Part shown: positions 40,748 to 48,200 of the stretch, piece after piece
How the letters are laid out: every line of letters begins with the position of its first letter
Position numbering within the stretch: position 1 is the first letter of the stretch
NCBI RefSeq assembly: GCF_004793635.1
Contig: NZ_SRXV01000003.1
Location: 434,001 to 498,000 of the forward strand
Reading direction: 5' to 3'
Source: Marinicauda pacifica
GTDB taxonomy: Bacteria; Pseudomonadota; Alphaproteobacteria; Caulobacterales; Maricaulaceae
Length of the DNA: 64,000 nucleotides
Made by a program: the position numbers and the translations under genes
Notes under the pieces: model-generated
Databases searched by the model: none
What the model saw: the letters and a program-made list of their open reading frames with translations, nothing else
What the model was told of the DNA's origin: nothing

Positions 40748-42286
40748 TCATTTCTTTTTCGGCATGCCGAGCGGAAGGCCATCCGGCCCGAGTGGCCCGC
40801 CTGCCCCGAATCCGGGGGGCAGACTGCCTGAACTCCCGCCGCCCGGCAGACCGGGGAGTCCTTTCGCGCCCTTCGGCGCTTGTCCTTGCAGAAGATCGGC
40901 CGTGGCATCGTCGAAGCCGGGGGGCATCTTGCCGCCACCGGGCATGCCCGGCATTCCCGGCATGCCGCCCTTGGCGCCCTTCTTGCCCATCTTCTTCATC
41001 ATGTCCGCCATCTGGCGGTGCATTTTCAAAAGCTTGTTGACGTCCGGCACCTCGACGCCCGCGCCCTTGGCGATGCGGCGCTTGCGGCTGGCCTTCATCA
41101 GGTCCGGCTTGGCGCGCTCGGCCGGCGTCATCGACAGGATGATCGCCTCCTGGCGTTTCAGCATCGTGTCGTCGAACCCGGCGCTGGCCATCTGGCCCTT
41201 CATCGCCTTGTTCATGCCGGGCAGGAATCCCATGATCCCGGACAGGCCGCCCATCTTCTGAAGCTGTTTGAGCTGGTCGCGCATGTCTTCCAGGTCGAAC
41301 TTGCCCTTCGCCATCTTCCTGGCGAGCTTTTCGGCCTTGTCCTGGTCAACGTCGGCGGAGGCTTTTTCCACCAGCGAGACGATGTCGCCGCGCCCCAGAA
41401 TCCGGCCCGCCAGGCGTTTCGCGTCGAACGCGTCCAGCCCGTCAATCTTCTCAGACGTGCCGAGAAACTTGATCGGCAGGCCGGTGACCCAGCGCATGGA
41501 CAGCGCGGCACCGCCGCGCCCGTCCCCGTCCATCCGTGTCAGCACCAGGCCGGTCAGCTTCAGGCGCTCGTCAAAGCGGCGCGCGGTCTCCACCGCGTCC
41601 TGGCCGGTCAGCGCGTCGGCGACCAGCAGGGTTTCGCGCGGACGGGCAATCTCGGCGATCTTGGCCGCCTCGCCCATCATCTCCTCGTCGATCGAGGTGC
41701 GCCCCGCCGTATCCAGGATGACCACGTCATAGCCCTGCAGCCGGCCCGCGCTCATCGCGCGCTTGGCGATCTCGACCGCCGACTGGCCCTTCACGATGGG
41801 CAGGGAGGCGACGCCGGCGCGCTCGGCCATCTGGGCGAGCTGCTCCATCGCCGCCGGGCGGCGGGTGTCGAGCGAGGCAACCAGCACCTTCTTGCGCTGG
41901 GTCTCGGTGATGCGCTTGGCGAGCTTGGCGGACGTCGTCGTCTTGCCCGAGCCCTGCAGGCCGGCCATCAGGATCGCGACCGGGGGCTCGCCCTCCAGGT
42001 GCAGGCCTTCCGGCTCGCCCTCGCCGCCGAGCAGGTGAACCAGCTCGTCATGGACGATCTTGACGACTTGCTGACCGGGCGCCACGGCGCGGATCACATC
42101 CTCGCCGACCGCCTTCTCGCGCACGCGCTTGACGAAATCCTTGACCGCAGGCAGGGCGACATCGGCCTCGAGCAGCGCCACGCGGATTTCGCGCAGGGCC
42201 GCATCGACATCCTTTTCAGACAACGAGCCGCGACCGGTAATCTGGTCGAATACCCCTGTCAGCCTCTCGCTTAACGCGTCGAACAT
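40748..42286 (-). CDS. ffh: Signal recognition particle protein Ffh
   Basis: The 512-aa SRP54 GTPase that binds signal sequences and 4.5S RNA and docks on FtsY. The NG domain has GLQGSGKTTTSAKLAKRI, ASLDTRRPAAMEQL, DTAGR and LTRMDGDGRGGAALS. The methionine-rich M domain includes MRDQLKQLQKMGGLSGIMG and the RNA-binding RRKRRIAKGAG-like KASRKRRIAKGAGVEV. The C-terminus is a Gly/Pro/Met low-complexity tail. It is the first gene of the ffh-rpsP-rimM-trmD-rplS operon, with a probable promoter at 42579-42607. Confidence 0.97.
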   Translation of the reverse strand: MFDALSERLTGVFDQITGRGSLSEKDVDAALREIRVALLEADVALPAVKDFVKRVREKAVGEDVIRAVAPGQQVVKIVHDELVHLLGGEGEPEGLHLEGEPPVAILMAGLQGSGKTTTSAKLAKRITETQRKKVLVASLDTRRPAAMEQLAQMAERAGVASLPIVKGQSAVEIAKRAMSAGRLQGYDVVILDTAGRTSIDEEMMGEAAKIAEIARPRETLLVADALTGQDAVETARRFDERLKLTGLVLTRMDGDGRGGAALSMRWVTGLPIKFLGTSEKIDGLDAFDAKRLAGRILGRGDIVSLVEKASADVDQDKAEKLARKMAKGKFDLEDMRDQLKQLQKMGGLSGIMGFLPGMNKAMKGQMASAGFDDTMLKRQEAIILSMTPAERAKPDLMKASRKRRIAKGAGVEVPDVNKLLKMHRQMADMMKKMGKKGAKGGMPGMPGMPGGGKMPPGFDDATADLLQGQAPKGAKGLPGLPGGGSSGSLPPGFGAGGPLGPDGLPLGMPKKK

Positions 42287-42306
42287 AAAGTCCGCCTCTT
42301 CTGCCC

Positions 42307-42424
42307 GCCCTCGTGCTTCGAGGCCCGCTATGCGGGCACCTCAGCATGAGGGCTTACCGTTTCTGCCATCCTCTTCCCTCATCCTGAGGTGCCGGGCGTC
42401 AGCCCGGCCTCGAAGGATCGGAGG
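42307..42424. repeat. Pair of opposed REP-like palindromic elements
   Basis: Two copies of a short motif in opposite orientation: 42307-42353 and 42376-42424. Each contains CCTCATCCTGAGGTGC-like or its complement, a central G+C hairpin (CCCGC/GCGGG in one, GCCGGGC/GCCCGGC in the other) and CTTCGAGGCC-like ends. This resembles the BIME/REP pairs common between alphaproteobacterial genes. It lies in the ffh leader region. Confidence 0.65.
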
Positions 42425-42429
42425 CAGCC

Positions 42430-42572
42430 CATCCAAAAACCCACGCGCCAAGAGCCCCGCTGAGCGAGCCTTCGCCGAGCGGGGGACCTCGCCGACCTCC
42501 AGGAGTGTGCTCCCACCGCCAGGTGGGCTCCGTGTGCCGGTAAGGCAAGCGCAATACGCCTGCAGATGTGAG
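42430..42572 (-). ncRNA. Candidate structured leader RNA upstream of ffh
   Basis: Downstream of the promoter at 42579-42607 the minus-strand sequence has no reading frame but several strong stems: CCCACC-TGGC-GGTGGG near 42490-42510 flanked by GGAG/CTCC, and CCCCGCT...AGCGGGG near 42452-42482 followed by a T-rich stretch at about 42432-42438. It could be a free-standing small RNA or the ffh operon leader. I looked for the 4.5S RNA tetraloop motif and the 6S pattern and could not confirm either. Confidence 0.35.
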
Positions 42573-42578
42573 CGGGTG

Positions 42579-42607
42579 GCTATATGGGAGGCACGCCGCC
42601 GAGTCAA
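42579..42607 (-). promoter_or_regulatory. Near-consensus promoter reading toward ffh
   Basis: On the minus strand TTGACT (42607-42602), a 17-bp spacer, then TATAGC (42584-42579). It is about 290 bp upstream of the ffh start and would transcribe the structured leader first. Confidence 0.65.
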
Positions 42608-43039
42608 GTTTTCCACGGGGCGGATCTACGCCCATCCCCGTTCGCGCAGCCAGTGTGCGTTTTCAGAGCCTTTGATTCAAATTTTTCAGAAAGTGTGATT
42701 CACCCTTCCTAAGCTGGGTTGGAGCAGCCGTAGTTCAACGCGCAAAGCGGTGCCTTCGAGGGCAGAGGTCAGAGGTCAGAGGTTTGACTCTCCCTGGGGC
42801 CCTATCGATTTGTTGAACCTCAGAGAACATTGGACAAAATCCAAAAAGCTTGGATCGATGCACGCCGCTGCCTAGCCGTGCAATATCATGATGAGTGAGG
42901 GCGGCGCGGGGCTCTGGTCACTACCCTGAGTTCTTCATGTGGATTTGTGCTTTTCACCAATCACGGTCGCCAGTTTACAAAATAGAGCTGGTTGCTCTCA
43001 AACGACAATTATTGCAATAATAGATTGTGGGGGCGCAGT
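42608..43039. other. Left junction of the accessory island
   Basis: About 430 bp without a gene, where base composition drops. It includes a degenerate tRNA-like stretch at 42713-42806 with a triple tandem heptamer (AGAGGTC, AGAGGTC, AGAGGTT at 42764-42784), then the 32-bp repeat at 42824-42855. The gajA promoter probably lies at 42940-43030, where A+T content is high. No intact tRNA can be folded. Confidence 0.5.
42824..42855 (+). repeat. Left copy of a 32-bp island-bracketing repeat
   Basis: Structure AGAAC-A-TTGGACAAAATCCAA-AAAGC-TTGGAT. The same sequence occurs reverse-complemented at 61396-61427, differing at the single base after AGAAC and in the 5-nt spacer (27 of 32 identical). The three TTGGA/TCCAA half-sites are conserved in both copies while the loop between the last two is not, which suggests protein binding sites. 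Confidence 0.75.
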
Positions 43040-44821
43040 ATGTATCTGGAAAAATTAGAGATTGAGAATTTTCGGTCGTTTGCGAAAGCGACAATTCCGC
43101 TGAACGAAAACCTCACAGTCTTGGTCGGAGAAAACAATGGCGGGAAGAGCAATGTCATTGAGGCGATCCGCCTTCTAACGCCTCCAGCCTCTGGCCGGGT
43201 AGATCGCTATTGCGAGCTTGAAGACCTCCATCGATTTACTGATCAAAAGAGCTTCTCAATCGCAGGGAGATTTTCAGGCCTCTCTGCGGCGCAGCAGGGC
43301 GACCTGATCAGTCTACTCTCTGACCCGGCGGCAACAAGTGCTCAGTTGAAGCTTACATGTACGGTCGAAGAGGGTGTCGCTAAACGCCCCAGGTTTACCG
43401 GCGGTGCTCATGATACTCAGCCGGAGCAGGGCGCGCGCGAGCGGATCAGGCATGTCTACCTGCCAGCTCTGCGGGACGCCCAGTTCGCGCTCTCATCAGG
43501 GAATCCGACGCGGAAGCTTGCGTTGCTGCGCCATGTCATCCCGAGCGCAGACCATGACGCTTTCCGAGGTGCGCTGCAGCGGACGGGTACCCATGCCGGT
43601 TTGGGGCAAGTCAAGGAGGCCGTATCGAAGGAGCTTGCTGATCTCACCTCCGGCGTAAGGGAGCAGGCTGCGGAACTTGGGTTCTCCGAGAACGAGCAAT
43701 TAATCGATATTGCGCGCGATCTCCGATTCAGGCTTGGCGATGCTGACGGTGATGCGAGTGAAATCGCTCTTTCTGGCTTAGGCTTCGCGAACCTTCTGTA
43801 CATGGCGACAATCATAGTCGAGCTTGAACGGGCACAGGAATCTGATCTCACGCTATTCCTTGTCGAAGAGCCTGAGGCGCACCTTCACCCGCATCTCCAG
43901 ATGTCGGTCTTGGATTTCCTCCAGGAACGTGCGCAGAAGCCGGCTGAGACGGTTCCCGGCATGCCGGCCGGCAAGATTCAAGTCATTGTCGCTTCGCATT
44001 CGCCCAACCTCACGTCATGGGCATCCTCTTCAAACCTGATTGCGTTGAGGACAGTGCAGGCTGGCCAAGGGAAACAGTCGAAACCGCTGCCGCTTTCGAA
44101 GATCGATCTTACCCCCAAAGAACGCCGCAAGATTGATCGCTACCTAGATGTGACACGCGCCGCACTTCTGTTTGGGGGGCGCTGCCTCTTGGTCGAAGGC
44201 ATTGCCGAGGCCATACTTCTACCGGTCATCGCCAATCGGATGTTTGAAGAGGCCATCGCCCGGATAAAAGAGTCTGAGGTAGACGAGCCGGAAAAAACCG
44301 ACCGGATAAGAGCCGAGCAGATACGGAAGAAAAAATTTCGAGGCTCGACCTTTGTGCCGATTGATGGGGTCGATTTCGAGCCGTACATCAAAATGATGCT
44401 CTCAGGATCGGATGGTGTCCGACTGGCCGATCAGGTCATCTTGATCACAGATGAAGATGCCGGAGCCGGGACGACACGCAAAGCAAGCTATGAAAAGCTC
44501 GCGGATGACCTGAATGCGGCCGACCAGCTTGAAGTGGTGCTTAGCGCCGATACGCTGGAGGTTGATCTATTTGAGGCGGGAAACGCAGCGATCATGAAAG
44601 CTGCCTATTTGAAACTCCACGAGCGTTCCGAGGTCAAATGGGATGAAATGGCTGCGCTCGAAAGTGATGCCCACAAGGCCAGGATCAGAGAGATCTTCAA
44701 ATCCACGAGAAAGGGCGACTTCGCTCAGGAGCTTGCTGCTCTCATTGAGGATCGGGCTGAGGAGCATCCATTTGCGCCGCCTGAATATCTCACCCGCGCT
44801 ATTGAGGCGGCATGTCGCTAG
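43040..44821 (+). CDS. gajA: Gabija-type OLD-family ATPase/TOPRIM nuclease (GajA)
   Basis: A 593-aa class 2 OLD protein. The N-terminal ABC-ATPase domain has MYLEKLEIENFRSF, Walker A GENNGGKSN (30-38), and Walker B LFLVEEPEAHLHPH near residue 285, with the switch His in VIVASHSPN. The C-terminal TOPRIM nuclease has LLVEGIAEAILLPVIA (catalytic Glu) and VILITDEDAG (DxD). GajA assembles with GajB and degrades or nicks invading DNA when nucleotide pools fall. ATG 43040 follows GGGGG; the stop overlaps gajB by 10 bp. Composition is A+T-richer than the core genes, consistent with transfer. Confidence 0.88.
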   Translation: MYLEKLEIENFRSFAKATIPLNENLTVLVGENNGGKSNVIEAIRLLTPPASGRVDRYCELEDLHRFTDQKSFSIAGRFSGLSAAQQGDLISLLSDPAATSAQLKLTCTVEEGVAKRPRFTGGAHDTQPEQGARERIRHVYLPALRDAQFALSSGNPTRKLALLRHVIPSADHDAFRGALQRTGTHAGLGQVKEAVSKELADLTSGVREQAAELGFSENEQLIDIARDLRFRLGDADGDASEIALSGLGFANLLYMATIIVELERAQESDLTLFLVEEPEAHLHPHLQMSVLDFLQERAQKPAETVPGMPAGKIQVIVASHSPNLTSWASSSNLIALRTVQAGQGKQSKPLPLSKIDLTPKERRKIDRYLDVTRAALLFGGRCLLVEGIAEAILLPVIANRMFEEAIARIKESEVDEPEKTDRIRAEQIRKKKFRGSTFVPIDGVDFEPYIKMMLSGSDGVRLADQVILITDEDAGAGTTRKASYEKLADDLNAADQLEVVLSADTLEVDLFEAGNAAIMKAAYLKLHERSEVKWDEMAALESDAHKARIREIFKSTRKGDFAQELAALIEDRAEEHPFAPPEYLTRAIEAACR

Positions 44822-46569
44822 ACGATAAGCGTGAAGAGGCTGCAGCGATCCAGCGCCGGATCGTGCAGAGTCCGAACGCCGTCTACGTAGCTGCTTGTCC
44901 TGGGGCGGGGAAGACAAGAGTTCTGGTCGAGCGTGCGCAGCGCATCTTAAGCGACCTTTCATCCCGCCGGGGCGTGGCGATCCTTACGTTCAGCAACGCG
45001 GCGGTCGACGAGATCGAAAAGCGTTTCGGCCACGACTACCCGCCATTTCCGAGCTTCCTTGGAACCTTTGACAGCTTTCTGTGGCGGTTCTTGATCGCGC
45101 CCTTCGGCACAGACCAGGGTGTCGCTGCCCGATTGGTTCCTGACCTTGGTGATCAGTTGATTTCGCCGACGATGGGGCGGCGAGGGGGAAAGCCGATGCG
45201 GGCTTTCCCATTGCGGCTCTTTGACCGCCATACCGGTCGCCTTCGAACAGATCTTTTAGGAGATGACCGTCTACTTGTCGCTCAGGTGCAAAATGCCGCT
45301 CAGTATGAAGGGTTCGCTTCTGCGGTTTGGAGAAATCGCAAGCAAGCAGGCTACCTCGACTACGAAGACGCCAGGTCGCTTGCGCAGGCAAGGATTGAGG
45401 CAGACGCATTCCGCCCGATCCTAAGCGCGTTGGTTGCTCGGTTTGCGGAGTTGATCGTCGATGAAGCGCAGGACTGTAATCCGTCCGATCTGCGAGTGAT
45501 CCAATCGTTGCGTGAACGTGGCCTTCCAGTTTCCGTGATCGGTGATTCCGACCAAGCGATCTACGGATTCCGCCATGGTTCAGCGCCGGAGCTGCGCCGA
45601 TTTGCAGAGCGTTTCGGAGAAGGCGACCGGCATAGGATGACCGGCAATTTCCGCTCAGTCAGCGGGGTGAGCGGCTTGGCTTCCCTGTTTCGAGAGCCCA
45701 CCCCGAATGATGAGATCGGTGCACTCTGCGCCAAAGAAGCCGAGGTAGACGGCGGCTACGTGCTCAGCTACCGACCATATCGCAATACCGTGCCGGCCTC
45801 AGTTGGTCAGAAGTTCATTGAAATTCTGGAGGCTGCCGACCTTTCGCCGTTCGATGCGCCCGTATTGGCGCACCGAGAAAACGCCGCGCGGCGGGCTGTA
45901 GGTTTGAGGTCGATAGACCGATCTAGGCAGAAAAGCTTTGCTGTTCGTCTGGCTAGCAATGTCGCCGCTTACAACGCCGCTGAACGCCATTGGCGTACCA
46001 AGGTAAGCGCGATCGATGCGGTCATCGGGCAGCTATTCGAGTACCTCGATTTGATTGACGAGGACGAGAGCTTTCATCAAGCCCTCGTCCGGCATGAAGT
46101 AGAGCTTTCTGATTACCGTGGCGCGGTTGTCGATCTTATCGCTGAGATCAGCCCGCAGGAGGAAGAGGCAGAAGACCCAAGCGCGTGGCTGGCTCGGGTT
46201 AAAGCCGTGTTCGAGGCGCGAATTGATGGCGGACGAAGTAGACTGCTCAACCGTCCGCGCGAGAACGGCATATCTGATCTTAAGAGCGCGCTTATTATTC
46301 GAGACAACGCCTCATGCCCAGTCAGCACGATCCACAGTGTCAAAGGCCAGCAGTTTGCCGCTGTCTGTGTCGTCATTCCACCACGAAATGCCGAGGAGCT
46401 AGTGGAGCGATTGGAGCGAGGGCAGATCGGAGAGCCTGAGCGCGTCCTGTATGTCGGCCTTACACGAGGTCAGCGTATCGCCGCTCTTGCTGTGCCCGAA
46501 GTGATTAGCGAGCGGCTGGTCGCGATAACGCGCCGCCTTGAGATCACTTTCATTTTGAAGAAGTGCTAG
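44812..46569 (+). CDS. gajB: Gabija-type UvrD/REP-like helicase (GajB)
   Basis: A 585-aa superfamily 1A helicase. Motif I is AACPGAGKT, Ia TFSNAAVDEIEKRF, II LIVDEAQD, III GDSDQAIYGFR, V TIHSVKGQQF, and VI RVLYVGLTRGQR. The length and the overlap with the OLD nuclease gene fit GajB, which binds DNA ends produced during phage infection and activates GajA. The ATG at 44812 lies inside the gajA end, so the pair is translationally coupled. An alternative, a housekeeping UvrD, is unlikely because of the pairing and length. Confidence 0.88.
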   Translation: MSLDDKREEAAAIQRRIVQSPNAVYVAACPGAGKTRVLVERAQRILSDLSSRRGVAILTFSNAAVDEIEKRFGHDYPPFPSFLGTFDSFLWRFLIAPFGTDQGVAARLVPDLGDQLISPTMGRRGGKPMRAFPLRLFDRHTGRLRTDLLGDDRLLVAQVQNAAQYEGFASAVWRNRKQAGYLDYEDARSLAQARIEADAFRPILSALVARFAELIVDEAQDCNPSDLRVIQSLRERGLPVSVIGDSDQAIYGFRHGSAPELRRFAERFGEGDRHRMTGNFRSVSGVSGLASLFREPTPNDEIGALCAKEAEVDGGYVLSYRPYRNTVPASVGQKFIEILEAADLSPFDAPVLAHRENAARRAVGLRSIDRSRQKSFAVRLASNVAAYNAAERHWRTKVSAIDAVIGQLFEYLDLIDEDESFHQALVRHEVELSDYRGAVVDLIAEISPQEEEAEDPSAWLARVKAVFEARIDGGRSRLLNRPRENGISDLKSALIIRDNASCPVSTIHSVKGQQFAAVCVVIPPRNAEELVERLERGQIGEPERVLYVGLTRGQRIAALAVPEVISERLVAITRRLEITFILKKC

Positions 46570-46615
46570 TTCAGATGACCGGCTCTTCTAATTTTCATTG
46601 TTCTGAGGCCGGATA

Positions 46616-47845
46616 ATGTTTGGGAATGACCTTCAAAAGAAGGTGGATGAGCTGATTCAGGAAGTGCCTCGCACCCTTCTTGAGGGGCTTATTGAGCGCA
46701 AGCTCGAAGAGATCGGAGAAGAAGCTGACCCGGAGACAATTGCATCTCTATGCGATAAAATTTTATCTGGTGAAGATCGCAAAGAGACCGCCAACCAACC
46801 TTCAGACGGCAATGATGACGCGAAGATCATCGCCATCAACCAGGCCGATATTGACGATATCAGCAACAGAGCTTCCAAGTTTGCAGCTCAGCTGCCCGAG
46901 TTAATGGATGAGCAAAGCGACCGGGCAGGGCGCTCACTTTACAGGGAGCTGAAGAAGCGTTGGCCAGACCAGGATAGCCACATTCAAGCCCGGCAAAGCG
47001 TACACGCGGAATATACTGCGGCGTATTGGGGCGACGCCCTGGCTCACCTTGAGATGCTGGTCTGTATCGGTGAAGAGATGATCTGCGAGGCTCAAGAGAA
47101 CGCGCAGCGCTCTAGAGCAAAGCGCAACTTAGAAAAGTGCGAGGTCCAACATAAACTAGCCGTACGTGCGACCAATGTGACCCAAGAGGTGATCGCATTG
47201 ATTTGGGCAGGGTTTCCTGACGGTGCGAATGCGCGATGGCGAACTCTTCATGAAATCGCGGTCGTTGCGAATTTGATCGAAGATGCCGACAACGAGCTCG
47301 CTAGGCGATACCTGGCGCATGACATTGTTGAGTCGAAGCGAGCCCTTGATGCCTACATTAGGTCTTACGAAAAGATGGGGTATAAGCCGCCTAGTAAGCG
47401 CGAACAGAAAAACGTGTCACAAGCCTTCGATACAGTCATTGCGGAGTTTGGGAATGACTTCGCTTCTCCTTATGGCTGGGCGTGCGAACACCTTGGGAAA
47501 AAGAAGCCAATTTTTCCAGATCTGGAGCGTGCTGTAGAACAGGACTTTCGCCTACCATTCTACAAACAGGCATCCGCGAACGTTCATGCGGGCGCTCGCG
47601 GGATTAGCCAGACGCTCGGGCTTTATGGAGGTGATGGAAGATTGGTGATGGGCTCAAGCATCATCGGATTTGAGGAGCCTGGCATCGATACCTCAATCGC
47701 CTACGGCCAGATCCTGCTAACGCTTCTACCAAAGCCGCCGACGCTAGACGCTCTCGTTATCATGAAGACAATTCTGGAACTGAACAAAAATTGTCAGCAA
47801 GAATTTGAAAGATCTGCAAAAAAAGTGCGAAGAGACTTTAGATGA
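46616..47845 (+). CDS. DUF5677-type protein downstream of Gabija
   Basis: A 409-aa soluble helical protein. The N-terminal ~120 residues are charged and polar. The C-terminal part contains ANARWRTLHEIAVVANLI and YKQASANVHAGARGISQ, the hallmark helices of DUF5677, a family of unknown biochemical role that turns up in mobile islands. It begins 46 bp after gajB in the same direction and so probably belongs to the same transcript. Whether it contributes to defence, regulates it, or is unrelated cargo is not known. Codon use matches gajAB. Confidence 0.72.
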   Translation: MFGNDLQKKVDELIQEVPRTLLEGLIERKLEEIGEEADPETIASLCDKILSGEDRKETANQPSDGNDDAKIIAINQADIDDISNRASKFAAQLPELMDEQSDRAGRSLYRELKKRWPDQDSHIQARQSVHAEYTAAYWGDALAHLEMLVCIGEEMICEAQENAQRSRAKRNLEKCEVQHKLAVRATNVTQEVIALIWAGFPDGANARWRTLHEIAVVANLIEDADNELARRYLAHDIVESKRALDAYIRSYEKMGYKPPSKREQKNVSQAFDTVIAEFGNDFASPYGWACEHLGKKKPIFPDLERAVEQDFRLPFYKQASANVHAGARGISQTLGLYGGDGRLVMGSSIIGFEEPGIDTSIAYGQILLTLLPKPPTLDALVIMKTILELNKNCQQEFERSAKKVRRDFR

Positions 47846-48200
47846 GAAGGTGTATGCGATCAGGATCATTGGCGGGTAGGTGGATTGGTATTAAAATGCA
47901 TCCAAATCCGTCACGGTTCTGAAGATACCGAAGAATGAGCCGCCGGAGCCCTTGGCATAGTAGGTTCTTTTCGAGACCAAAGGTGAAATTTGAACCTACA
48001 GTCTTCAGGTCGGATCGCCTGACGAACGCGCATAATCTCCAGTGTGATGAAGACAAGAAGGTCGGGTCGCTTAGGCTGCGGGCGTGCAATACGTGTCGAT
48101 CTACACCGCCTACTATAGGAACCTCGTACTCGGTGTCCTCAAAACCGGCAGCAGTGCAGGCTGTCATTCGAAAATGAAGCCCTTTTCGATCCTAGCTTCC
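47846..48200. other. Convergent spacer between DUF5677 and tniQ
   Basis: 355 bp with no credible gene. An imperfect inverted repeat around GGATTGG...CCAAATCC (about 47880-47912) could terminate one or both converging operons. I specifically looked for CRISPR repeats, since this is where Tn7-like CRISPR elements keep arrays, and saw none. Confidence 0.5.

Noticed and set aside
42430..42572. 4.5S (SRP) RNA or 6S RNA gene upstream of ffh
   Set aside because: The conserved GGAA tetraloop/asymmetric-loop motif of SRP RNA is not visible, and the 6S two-arm bubble could not be drawn. Kept only as an unassigned structured RNA.
42713..42806. A functional tRNA gene at the island's left edge
   Set aside because: The acceptor and T stems cannot be paired and the anticodon arm is missing; at best a degraded fragment.
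43040..46569. A RecF/UvrD housekeeping repair pair instead of Gabija
   Set aside because: The first protein has a TOPRIM domain fused to the ATPase and overlaps the helicase gene, and both lie in a mobile island; this is the class 2 OLD/Gabija arrangement.
47846..48200. Possible CRISPR array or guide behind tniQ
   Set aside because: No repeat of suitable length recurs at regular spacing on either strand; only short near-matches of about 8-10 bases were found.
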